DNA of 64,000 nucleotides from the NCBI GenBank assembly GCA_036571765.1, contig BROE01000007.1:11461264-11525263 (forward strand). Direction: 5' to 3'. The position numbers and the translations under genes are program-made. The notes under the pieces were generated by a model that was given only the letters and a program-made list of their open reading frames with translations, did no database searches and was not told where the DNA came from. Shown piece by piece: positions 27,152 to 40,300 of the stretch; position 1 is the stretch's first letter; each line of letters opens with the position of its first letter. Origin of the DNA: Plecoglossus altivelis. Lineage: Eukaryota > Chordata > Actinopteri > Osmeriformes > Plecoglossidae.

Positions 27152-29034
27152 TGATGACTAGAGCAGGTGATTAAGGCAGAAGGCTGAACAGCTTTCACCT
27201 TCACTGTAAGTTGTGCTGATATACACCTTTAGATCCTCTCTGGATAAGGGGCCATAGTGAGAGATGCGATATCGCCAAGTTTATTCTGCGTTTATCTACA
27301 CTCCCATTGATGCTTGTGTCAATAGTCCAAAGGCTTGTTAGATTCCATATTTAGACCCTGATCCTTGAGGGCTAGCTTGATTTGTGAGGCGATAGAGAGA
27401 TCATGTGTGGCAGCACTGCAGTGCCACCGTGACTGCACTGTCACCTTGAGGTACGTGCCACTAGATGGCAATAGAGGCCCTCGCTACTCCTCCAAACACA
27501 AAAGCCCTCCCATCCTTCCATGTAGACAGGTGAAATGAATACCGTACAGACGGCAGCCTAGTGGTTAGACTGTTTGTGATGTTCCCAACCTAATAACTAT
27601 CAGTTTATGAGGATGACAAGAGGGATATTCTTTGCAGTACAGGCGTATTCATTAGGTTTGCAACTCTTGTAGTGTGTTCTGCCTACAAGTAAACTCATTC
27701 CGACTCTTCTTCTTTGTAGTCTATCTAGTATGTAGCCGTGTGTTGAATAACATTAGCCTGCATAGTGTGGACATAAGCTCATCTGTCGTTTACATGGGTA
27801 ATAGACTTTTCTTGTCTTCATCATCACCATCCTCATCCTGTCCTGGAACGAAAAAGAATGTTTCACAATGCTCAAATGAATTGGCCACCATTTGTACGAT
27901 CGGTGTGTGTCTGTATTTAACGGTCTGTTAGCCACTAATTGACAATCAAATGACATGATTGCAGTTATGTGATAGTGACATCATCACTGTTCCAATTGGC
28001 TGTTAAGTGGCCAGCATCAGAACAGTGACTGAATTGTGTGAGGCTGCTTTGTAAAGCCCATTAACACGCAAAAAGGAATCATAATCCACTCGAGAATACT
28101 AATAACTAAAAATCCTAATAACTCGTTTTGAAAATGCTTTCAAAGTCTAGCAAAAAACTAACAAACAAACAAAAAAAAACAGTTCACTGACCAAAAGAGA
28201 TTTACTCCCTCCAGCACTCAACAAACTTGAATGGAGCAATGTCTGACATCTGGCAATGTCAGATTCATGTTGACGTTGTGCCTGCAAGTGTTAGTTCTCT
28301 GTCCAGCCCATCTCAGAGAGAAAAGGAATTTCTGAACGAGACAACACGACAAATATTTCATAAGGCTTCTCCATTCTTTGATGAAAGTTGCAATCCCTCC
28401 CCCCCACACACACCCTCAGCTTCACATCCCTCTTTTGAGATGTGATCATGTGTGCTGACACACAGAGGACGATTGTGCAGAACTGCTTAATGGACACAGA
28501 AAGGAGGACATTATTTTGTGATGGATCGTTGAACCGAATTCTGACACTAGAAATTCCATCATGGCCTCTGAACAGCATTGTAGTTGCCTTTCAATTATAC
28601 AAAACCAATGTGTTGTTGTAGCTGGAGCCCTGGCCCTGGGAACTTGCATTTGATAACAGACACCAAAATGGCCATGTTTTGAAAGCCTCCCTATTCGTAT
28701 CCCAAACCAGCGATTGTTAGGAAGAAAACAGCAGAAGCATTTACTTAGAGGATTCGAGTTTTCCCTGTCCCCTTGTCTTTTAGTTGTCGCGAGAGCGCTA
28801 TTATCTCACTTTGAAGACGATGTAGACAGCATGTATACAGCACCTAGAGGAAAACTGCTCTGAGTTTGAGTAATTGGAGCTAAAAGGAGAGAGGTCGAGA
28901 GAAAGAGAGGCATGGAGGGTTTGTAGCAGAAAGCAGTTTTCATACTATGCTTGCAGCCCAAGGTCGGCCAGGGAGGTTGGCAAAGTTTACACAGTGAGAG
29001 AGAGAGAAGGGGAGGGAGGGGGAGAAAGGGAGGG

Positions 29035-29066
<32 letters not shown>

Positions 29067-32000
29067 AAGGGAGAGAGGGAGAGAGAGAGAGAGAGAGAGA
29101 GGGAGGAGTGAAAGAGAGGGACAAGCAAAACCTATCAGTGGAAGTGGGCGAGAAACGGCTGTACTAACTTCTCTTTAGCTGCGGAAACTTTTGTTAAAGA
29201 CAAAAGAGCAGAAAAGAGACAATAAACAAGCAGGGGGAAGGTATTGTTTGTGCCTGTCCTGCCCTCTGTGTGTCGCATGGACGGACTGGGTCTTATGGAG
29301 ACAGGAGATAAGCGATCTTGTGCTTCTGGATCTGACTGACTGAGGAGTTAGTGGATGCAGGCGGGTGGTCGGACAGCCTCTGTGATGCGTTCAGAGAGGG
29401 GCTCCAGGACAGCAGGACTCAGTAGGACAGCAGGACTCAGTAGGCTGAACAGTTTACAGAGATACTCTGGCAGGGGAGGCACAGGCACAGCAGGCAAGGC
29501 TGTCTCTGTCTTCTGTTGTCATGGCGCTGCTGGAGAGGAGAGGTACATGCCTTCTCATCGTTCCCAGCGGAGGTGAGTTTGTGTCCCTCACCTGCCTCCC
29601 TCCTCTCCTCCTCCTCCTCCACTTCCTGTCTCCCTGCCCTCTCCTCCTGCTCCTCCACTTCCTGTCTCCCTGCCCTCTCCTTCTGCTCTCAGAAGTGGGT
29701 TGGTATGTTGCAGCTGCTGTTATAGCAAGGTGCTAAAGGTGGCAACCTGTGTTTGCTCTGTCGAGGTTTGCATGAGTCACTGATTAGGACGTTTCAATGC
29801 CTCTCCGGTGCTTACCTCACTTCCTGCTGTTTGTGAGATTCCAGTAGAACTTTAGATGCAATCAATCCTTAAACACCTTGTTTGTTGTATTGAATATACT
29901 CTTTTGTCTAGTTCCATAGTTGAAATATAGTCCCTAAGATTGTATTGACCACCTTTGCCGGAGAAGACCATTGTTTGCTGATATGAGATCTTATAGAGAA
30001 CACATTTATTCGAGACATTTTAACTAGTTTGGTTTGAAGCTTCAGTATGTTCCAGTGTGATGTATATTACGTACATCATATATTATCATTGCATTCGTTA
30101 TAGATTTTTTGAGTTTTTAATCTTTTGATTCTTTATGGTGGACGAAGTAGAGAAAACTAGGGACTACTTTTATAGAGGAATAATTGTATCTTGGTATTGA
30201 ACAGTAGGCACAAAAATATTGTTATTTCACTGGCAAAAATAGACCAGAATCAGCACTCCTAGAAGTAGTCTTTAAGTACTGCAAGTAATATTACACTCTC
30301 ATCAAGTTATAAAGTACATCAAGTCATATTGCACCGTAATATTACACGAATATATTACACTCCAAGTAATATTACACTCTCATCAAGTTATAAAGTACAT
30401 CAAGTAATATTGCACCGTAATATTACATTAATATATTACACTCCAAGTCATATTTTGTGACTCCAAGTAATGTGTGTGTTCCTGCGTGTTCTCTGTTCTC
30501 CAGAGAGAAAGCCCGTCTGGCCACCGACTCTGAGCTGGACCAGGACCTCAGTGAGCGTCTGGGTCTGGGGAGCAGCGAGGCCCTAACCAACGGTACCCGC
30601 GCGGACCTGGCGGCCGCCAAACGCCTCGCCAAGCGCCTCTTCAACCTGGATGGCTTCAAGAAGTCTGACGTCGCTCGCCACCTCAGCAAGAAGTGAGGAA
30701 CTCCACACATCTGTTATGACACGTCACATGATTCATAATATTTACATGAAATTCGTTTTTGTTATCTACAAACCATTCATGTTGTCTCTTGGTCATTATT
30801 AGCAGCTGTGTGGACTTTCCCCATATTAGGGATTGTTCTTTTCCTCATTTCTCTGTATTTTTAGCCTCATTTCTGTTCAGTTTGTGTATTCTCCGTACAA
30901 TGATCATGTTGGATCAGTGTGTCAGGCTGTCAGTTTGGCACTAACAAAAAAGAATGTAGGATTAAAGGACTTCCTGTTTTCTGACAGATGCACCCTGGGA
31001 ATAACAGTTTTGGCCCAAAGTGTGCAACTCAAACTGAATGTTCTGGCTCACTCTGACTGACAGTCTGAATGAATGCATGTGTGAGAAAGCCAATGTCTGA
31101 TTGACATGTTGTGCTTTCTCTGGCTTTCTCTCTTTTTCCTCAATCAATGTGTTTTCTCTTTCCTCCCTCCCTCTCTCCTTCTCCCTCTCTCCCTCTGTCT
31201 CTCTCTCCCTCTGTCTCTCTCTCCCTCTCTCCCTCTGTCTCTCCCTCTCGCCCTCTGTCTCTCTCTCCCTCTGTCTCGCCCTCTGTCTCCTTCTCTCTCT
31301 CACTCTCTCCCTCTTTCTCTCCCTCTGACTCTCTCTCCCCCCTCCTAACTCTCTCCCTCTGTCTCTATCTCTTCATATCTCTTGTACACTATATATCTCT
31401 CCAGTAATGACTTCAGTTGTATGGTGGCAGAAGAGTACCTAAGCTTCTTCGATTTCGCAGGACTAACTGTGGACCAGGCTTTAAGGTGAGTCATCAACAC
31501 AACCCAACCACTCCCCTGCCCGATCAAAAAAGAGCTCCTTCCAGCACAATCATCCTAAAATATTGGAAGCGAGAAGTTCACTTATTTATGAGGCATCTCT
31601 TTGGTATGGCCGCCCCCTGGTGGTCAGTGAAGGTACTGTACCTCTGAAGTCAAAGGGCAGTCCTCCCACAGCCATCATCCTCGTCAGTCATCACTGAGGA
31701 TCTCCCTGACTCTGGACCACTGCAGTTTATTATTGTTCTTGTGTTCTAGATCCTTCCTGAAGCAGTTTGCCTTGATGGGGGAGACTCAGGAGAGGGAGCG
31801 GGTGCTCTCTCATTTCTCCAGGAGGTACCTGAGCTGCAACCCCCAGGTCATTCCTTCTGAAGGTGAGAACACACCTGAACACAAGTCCCTGTCTTAGACC
31901 TGTGCCAGCTAGTTTTAGACTGAATCTACCATTGTCTTTGCTGTTACCACGTGAAGGTGCCTATGTATCTGTGAAGACAAGCTGTTCCAGCTTCCCATTC

Positions 32001-35000
32001 TGTTGACAAATATTTCTGTTTCTCTTCCAGATGCTGTTCACACCCTCACCTGTGCCCTGATGCTACTAAACACAGACCTACATGGTCATGTAAGTTGTGT
32101 GTGTGTCTGTGTGTGTGTGTGTGCGTGTGTGTGTGTATGTGTGTGTGTGTGTGTGTATGTGTGTGTATGTATGTGTGCCGGTGTGCGTATACGTGTATGT
32201 GTGTATGCATGTATGTGTGTGTGTATGCTTGTATGTGTGTGTGTATGCTTGTATGTGTGTGTGTGTTTTGGGCAGGGAGGACCCCGGGGGGACTACTTTG
32301 TGCTGAGGAAGGATAATGGACACTTTTAAGAGTTACATCCCCCTCAAGGCCCCTCTGATTGAGTGTGGCGTCAGCTTTAAGGGAAATAACACCCCCTCAA
32401 CCGATCAAACGTTGACAAGGGACCAGATATCTGGCCTGCCAGCTGATTACAGTTCACCCTTCTCTGTCGTGGATCCAGCCCTCTCCTACCTTTGTGTCTA
32501 ACACTCAACTCCCTCAAAGAGTTTCGGTTTTTCCGTCTTTACCAAAGAGTAAATCCAGGCCAGTCGTGGGCTTCTTTGTACAATGTGCAGCGTTGCAGAT
32601 GATTAATTAAAAGTGGCTAGCGCTGGCAGGATGAGAAACCTGCTCTCTCAGGAGACGGGGGAGATTGAGCGATGACTGATACTGCTCCGTGCTTCATCAT
32701 CAGTAGCATCTTCATCATCATAATCATCCCCTTTATGCAATCTTCAGCTCATCCACAAACATGAGCAGCTGGCATTCATTCGAGACCCCCGATAAAATCG
32801 CCACCTAAAGTTGCCAATGTTTACTGTTGAAGGTTGAAATGTAGCCTGATAATTCGATTTAAAGGAAGACAACGTTTAGAAAACAGTCTCAACGTATGAC
32901 TCTACGTTGTATGGCATATAAAGTCTGTTTTTTACATTCTTTACAGAACATCGGGAAAAGGATGTCTTGCACACAGTTCATTGGAAACCTAGAGGGTCTG
33001 AATGGTGGACAAGACTTTCCCAAGGACCTGCTCAAGGTACGCAGTACAGATCTGTACGCACACGCACTCGCACCCAAACATGCAAACAAACCTCACATTG
33101 AACCAAATTTGTGTCGCGCACGCTCTTCCACTATTATTTTTCATACACGCTGTGCGAACGTGTGTATGATTCCCCTTATTAATTGCTGTGTTGTGCTATA
33201 GTGTGTGCGTGTGGTGTGCGTGTGTGTTGTGCTATAGTGTGTGCGTGTGGTGTGTGTGTGTTGTGCTATAGTGTGTGTGTGTGTGTATCTGCGGGTTTGT
33301 TTCTGTCAGCTTGGCTTGAGCTTGGTGCCAGCTGGCGGCCTGAGAGTCTCCTGAGGCCTGCGCTCACAGAGGCGGCTCGGTCACCACTTCCTGTTGCACT
33401 CAGGCCAAGGGAGGCTAATTGTTGTGCCGTCTCCAGACTGGGAGAAGACATTGCTCCCTTTGGGGCATCTGTGCTCTGGTTGGACTATATTAGATTAGCC
33501 CATTAGCTTAGCACTGTCGTGGGCCGTATGATGTGGCAGAAGCCCTTATGGGAGTCATTGGTTTAGAAGCCTGAGGCACATGAAGCCACAAGGAAATAAC
33601 CAAATCAGTTGGACTGCTTGGCATTGATGTGGCTAATGATGATGTGCCTGATTAGTTTTGTCAGCAAAAAATGTTCCGTCAACACAAGCCCCTGCAGTGT
33701 AAGTCAACAAGTTGTAATGGCATATCTATAATGCATAAGCGAAGCAGAGGGCCGCTCTCTCACCCGGAAAATGAAGAAAATTCATTTAAAAAATGGAAGG
33801 CTTTCCTGTTATTAAGACACGGTAGAATCAGCCCCCTGCTGTGTTGTAGGTCTGAGCTGATTTTAGGAAGAAAATGAGGGAAAGAGAGAGAGAATAAGAA
33901 TGGGAGAGAAATGACAGAAATAAGCCCATTGAGCTGGGGTAGACTTGTTTTATTAATGTACTGGATAGATCCAGGACGAGTCTTTTAAATCATGGTCTCC
34001 TCCCACTCCCTCACTCCGACTCTCACCTTTTCCTCTCCCCTCAAGCCATCCTCTCTCTCTCTCCCCCTCTTCCTCCAACTCCTCAAACGTTCTCCCTGCC
34101 CACTCGCCATCGCTCCTTTTCTTGTCACTTTGGTGCTCTCTCTTGCACTCCTCTCTCCACCTTTCTCTTTGTCACACTGTAAAAGCCTGCTCGCCTCCAC
34201 CCACACCTAGTTCTCCTCCGTAATTTCCATTTTTACAAAATGACTGTCATTCCTTTCTCGCTATCTCCTGTTCTGTTCCATCTTATCATTCATTTCCTCC
34301 CCTCATTTTCCCGGTCTCCCATTTCCTCTCGCCGTCCCTGATGTCGAGCCGCTGGTCAGGACCGTCGGCTTGAAAGTTCCATCTTCCTGTCGCTCATTTG
34401 CACACTGCTGTCTGGAGTTTCTACTCTCCAGCCCCGGCTTGCCCCCCCAGGCGTTCTACCAACCACCTGCCTAAAGAACTCACACAGATGGAGTGTAGTC
34501 CATATAGACCTATATATACACACAAACACACACACACACAAATTCATAAACACATATGCCGTCTACACACACATATACACACATAGACATTTATTCAAAC
34601 CTTCTCTTTCTCTTTCTCACACACCGTATCGCGTCTGTCTCCGTCACGTGCTTTCAATGTCACATTTTTGCCACCACGATCAACCCCCACCCCTGTGCCT
34701 CCTTCCCTCTTTCCTGTCTCCACCTCATCTTTCTCTCCCTCCCTTTCCCTCCGTTCCTTCTGAAGGTTCAAAGTGTTTTATTTTCAGCTGTATGAAATAG
34801 CAGTTCCCCCGGAGGAGGCGAACCTGTGTGCTGGTCTATCTCTTCATCACACTCCCTGTCTTATCATCGCTTTGCTAACACAGTTCAGTCCCTCAACCTT
34901 TAGATAGGAGGAAGGAAGAGGACCAGTCCTTTATTTATTCTTTCTCCATCTCCCCCTTCATGCCTTTGTCTCCTCCACCCACACTATGAAAATCAAATTA

Positions 35001-37068
35001 TTACATCGTCAACATATGTCAAACGAAAGGCATATGGCACATTTAAGAGTAATTTATTGTTATAGTTTTGTGGTTGGGTTCTTCCAGTAAGCTGCTTATT
35101 AAATGCTAAATGCTATCTGATTGCTTGCGCATGAATTGATTGATTTAAAATAAAAAAGCGGAATCTCAGAAAGCACTTGCTTACTGTAAAAGCCTGCGTT
35201 GTAGAGTTGTCTGAGGTGATCGTTTTGGGTTATTTAACCATGTGCCATGTGTTGAGCCCCTACTCTGGAAAATGGCCTGGAAAAGAATGACTATGACTTA
35301 GCATTCCCATGGTACATTTGTCTTTCTTGTTCTTTCTTTCTCTCTCTATGTCTCTCATGCTTTCTCTCTCTCTCTCTCCTTATCTATCTCTCATTCTATC
35401 GCTCTCCCTCACTCCTTCCTTCCTGGCTAACTCTCCTTTGCTCTTTCGTTCTCTTGCACAGCAGCTTTCTCAGATTAAACCTAGTGATACGTTTCCCATT
35501 AACACTACAATAGAGGGCCAGAAATGAAGCAATCTCCTATACTGTGTAGCTGGCTGTGTCTTCACATTCAGATTGTTAAGTAATATTGCCTAGCAAGAGG
35601 TATGAACACTGTCTAGTGTTCAGGCTCTGAAACATTCATTTTGAGATTTCTCTCCATCATTGTGTTTTGGGCATATAGTATGTTTTTGTGTGTGTGGCAT
35701 TTAATTACCCTTGTGAGGTCTGGAAAAAAAACCTTGTGGGGACATTTTCTTGGGCTGCACAATTCAATTGCTGCTCATATTCGGCTTTGATGAGCTTTAA
35801 GGTGAGAATTAGTGTCAAGGTTAGATTAACATCAAGTATTGAGATCAGGGGTTAGGGCTCTAACGTCATTTTGATTGGGAGTCAAAGAGTTGGTCCTACC
35901 TTTGATAGCAAAACAAACCTTCGTGTGTTTGCATGTGAATTGCATGTGAACATGAAGGATTGAGATCAGGGGTTATAGCTCTAACGTCATTTTGACTGGC
36001 AGTCAAAGTGTTAGTATTCCTTTTGATGGCGCAACAAACCTTCATGTGTGTGCATGTGAATGTCTGTGTGTGTCTGGAAGTTTTTGCATCTCAGTTCGTG
36101 TCCATTGGGCGTCAGTCATTATGACGCCATAAAGCATCTAAATGGGAATGCCGGGGAGAGTGGTCTTTCCCTGGCTCTGCTCACCAGACAGTCCCACAGA
36201 TGCAGCAGACTGAGAAATGGTCCCAATCTCACTGTTCTCACTCGATCACTTAGTCGGTCAGTTGGGTTAATTGCTGTAGAGTCCCCATTCCAAATGATTA
36301 GAAAGTTCTTTACTTGGCGGTGCGCTGATTACATGGCTAAGTTTAATTTGAGAGCAGACACTTTGTCAACGGACTGCTTTAGCCGCTTTCAGCAACCCGC
36401 CAATGCAGACTTTCTTTATAGTGTTGGCTGGTCAATGTCAGATATATAAGACTCCAATTCATTCTCACTCTCTTTCTTTCTGTCTCTCTCTTTCTCTAGC
36501 TTTCTCTTTAACCTCTGTCACATCCATCTTTTTTTCTGAATATCTCTTTCTTTTCATCTCGCTTCCTGTCGTTTTCTCTCTCTCTCTCTTTCTCGCTCTG
36601 ACTCTTTTTCTTCACTCTAGCCAGCAGCATGGCGCAGGGGGTTGGAGTGAGAGCTAATGATGCAGTGAAGTAGGTTACCTGCCCACATATTACGAGAGAA
36701 GAGAAATGCTAAAAAGACGCCTGAGAAACAGGGTATGGAGGAAATGGCAAGAAATGATCGTCAATATTGATTACGTTCGTTCGGAACCAACCAGTGTGTC
36801 AGGGAGATCGTTGACTGCCGATACTTTTACTGTGAGAAGATTATGCCGTGGTTGATTTATCCGTATCTCTAAGGCTGGAGTAGTATGAGAATGGGGCAGC
36901 TTATACCAATGTTGGGCACCAGCCCTGCCTGTCTGTGCTGAGAGAACCAGGTCATGTTTGAGGGGGGAGAGAGAATGGGCACTGGCTGCTTAGATCAGCA
37001 GAGACAGTGTTTGAGTGCACTCCCCGCCTGCTCCCCAAGCTGTCTCCCTCACAGCGTGACACAGAAGG

Positions 37069-37123
<55 letters not shown>

Positions 37124-37240
37124 CGAGAGAGTGAGCGAGAGAGAGAGAAAGAGAGAGAGAGAGCGAGAGAGAGAGAGAGAGAACGAGAGAGAGAGAGAGA
37201 GCGAGAAAGAGAGAGAGAGCGAGAAAGAGAGAGAGAGAGC

Positions 37241-37318
<78 letters not shown>

Positions 37319-40300
37319 GTAGATGGAGGGGAAGGAAGAGGCCGAGCAAGAGAGGGAGAGAGAGGCCTTAAGGCTTTTATAGCCTCAACCAGAGTTGTCC
37401 TGTAGCAAGATGTCATTTTGATGCAGGTTGTTTTGGTCCCGGCTCCAGTCAGGGGTGATCGGTTCCCCAGCATCTGTGAGACTAAGCTGGCACCTCCTGA
37501 CACCTGACAAGATCACAGGACACAAAGGAACATGTCACACGTCAGCGTTCTGAGACGTAGTCCATGACGATGCATATTGCAGATCATAGGGGAGTTGTGC
37601 TGTCATTGTGGACCAGCTATGGGACATGTGCTGTGTCACAGTCTAAAAGAAGAAAGCTTTGTTTTGGTTCATGAACATTTCATGGGATTTTGGAGGATAA
37701 TAGCGACTGACCGCAAAGAGAATGTGAAAATAGTATTAGCATATCTTTTGGAAATATTAGCCTTCTGTTTGAGTGAAATCAAGCAGCTACTGTACGTCAT
37801 CATACAGTACAGTATGTCTGCATCACCATCTTGACTCTACCCTTTTAGTTTCTCCCTCTCTCAGTCTTCCAGTAGCCTTCTTTGCATATATGTTATACTG
37901 CTGCAGGCATTCAAACACTGTCAGGGGGACAGGCACAGTGCAGTTATTTTATCTGAACTTAAATCTCTCTATATGTTATTCACATGTCCAGAATGTACTG
38001 ATTGCTATGATCCTATCAGAGCCACGAGCGAGAGACGCTCTTGTTAAATCTGACAAAACTGATGGAACTACATCTTGTGATCCATCTCTCGCTCCCCATT
38101 CCCTCATTCTAGGTGTTTAAGTCAATAGTCAATTTGACCATTTTTCTGGGGTCTCAACTATTTCTCATTTGTCTCTCTAGCCCAGGTTAGTGACAGTTTC
38201 TCCATTTGCCCCTTCATCTCCTTGGTTTGCTCTGGTCTTTAGTCACTGTTTCAGCTTGGTTGACAGGGTTCATTACACACACAAATCATATACAGTGTTA
38301 CCATGTATATGTGATGGGATTAGATTTCAAGAGAGAAATTGAGATAGGCTTGTCGAAAGGCGTTGAAACTTAAAAAAAAAAAAACAAACATGATCAGCAT
38401 TTCTGTTTTTTAGATATTTTATTCATGGATTAATAGCTCTGGACCTGAATGTTAAACATGCATTTGTTTGTCACGTTTGTGCTGGATTTAGCCTTTCCAT
38501 TAGTGGGGAAATGTATTTCTCTCTTCCTTGATCTCTCTGGAACTTGCACACACAAACACACAAGCACACACATAGACATGGAAAGGCACACATATACAAA
38601 CAAACAAACAAACACACACAGGCATGGAAAGGCACACACACACAAACAATCACACACAAACATGGTAAGGCACACACACACAAACAATCACACACAAACA
38701 TGGTAAGGCACACACACACACACAAACAATCACACACAGACATGGTAAGGCACACACTCACAAACAAACACACACACACACACAGACATGGTAAGGCACA
38801 CACAAACAATCACACACACACAGGCATGGTAAGGCACACAAACACACACAAACACAAACACACACACACACACACACACACACATAGCCTTCTCCTGCTG
38901 ATCCTTTCTGTCTGCATCCCCCTCACCTCAGTGTGAAGACAAGCACTGAATGCTAATTGCCATTCAAAGTATATTGAGGAGTGTGCTCATGTGCCTGTGG
39001 ATGTGCGCGGAGGAGCGAGTTGGGAGGCTGTGATTCGCTGCCGAAGAAAAGAGGGAGGAGGGATGGGAGGAGGGGAGGGAGGGAGGGAGCCAGGCACTGA
39101 GAGAGAGCGAGCGAGAGCCCAGTCCCTATCAGGTCTTTTTCTCACTACGATAGAGGCTGCTCTCCTTCGCAGCAGAGAAAGAGGAAAAGGCGCAGGAGCC
39201 ATAGAACCGCCGAAGACGGACGAGAAGAAGACGAGCCGCAGACGAGCCGCCAGCCGTGCCAGACGTCAGCAGGAGGACACGGGCTCCTCTCCTGGACCGA
39301 CCGGCCCCGTAAGCTGGTGACAGAAGAAGGATATCTGGAATGAGCGGAGGGAAGTATCGAGAGAAGACGCCGCTGTTCTCTGGGTCGGAAGTGGACGTAG
39401 GTAGAGAAAATAAAGAGTAAAGGATGACCGGAGACTTGAAGAAAAGGAGCCAATCTTAAGGAGTTCAAGGGGAGGATCAGTCTGACTCTCTTATTCTTAC
39501 TAACAAACTGGTATCCATTTTATGGTTGGAGCAACAGGATATCTTTCCCGATTCTCGGCTGAAAGGACCGAATCGATGCTTTCAACCCTTCACCTGACAG
39601 TGTTACTTATGCTGTCTTTATCTCGTCTCTCTTTGTTGTCTTGTATTCATTCCTTCTTTCATTCATGTTGTTTATCTCCCGGTAAGAGTGACGCATTTGA
39701 AAGTGAGTCTGGAATCCCTTCTCCCAAGTGAAGACAACTGTCCCTCCGTTCATCCGTTGTGTGAGGGTATATTTTGTGTGTGTATGTGTGTGTTTGCCTC
39801 TATATATTAGTTTGTGTACGCATGTGCCTTTCTACCTCCTCGTTTCCGCCCTTTGCACCCATCTGTTTCATGCTGGCTGTCCTTTCACACCTCTGCAAGT
39901 GTTGCGTACCATCTGTGAGCTTGTCATTACGCGTCTGAGTGTGTGTCTGCGTGCATGTGCATCCTTGTCCCCGCCGTGGAGCCATTGGTCACCTCAAAAG
40001 TTGCCAGGTTGGAACCTAGCCCATTCCCTGGTAAACTCGGCAGAAACTAGCATATATATTGCGCGTTGTGCCAGCAGCTGTGGAGGGGAAGTGACATCAC
40101 ACAGTGCTACCCTGACCAGGCCCAGTGGAGTATCAAACCTGTGAATCACAGTAAAGGTTACAACACAGATTTCAAAAGCCTTCCTGGTAAGTACACAACG
40201 CCTGTACACTCCACCTGTGGTAAACCGTGCCCTCATTGGAATACAGCTTAACCAGCAGGTGTGACATACTGAGGAGTTCCAGTTAAGGAATCGTCATATC

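Noticed and set aside
36952..37503. 183-codon Ser-Leu frame and opposite Arg-Glu frames
   Set aside because: Artefact of the GA repeat; no start context or splice structure.
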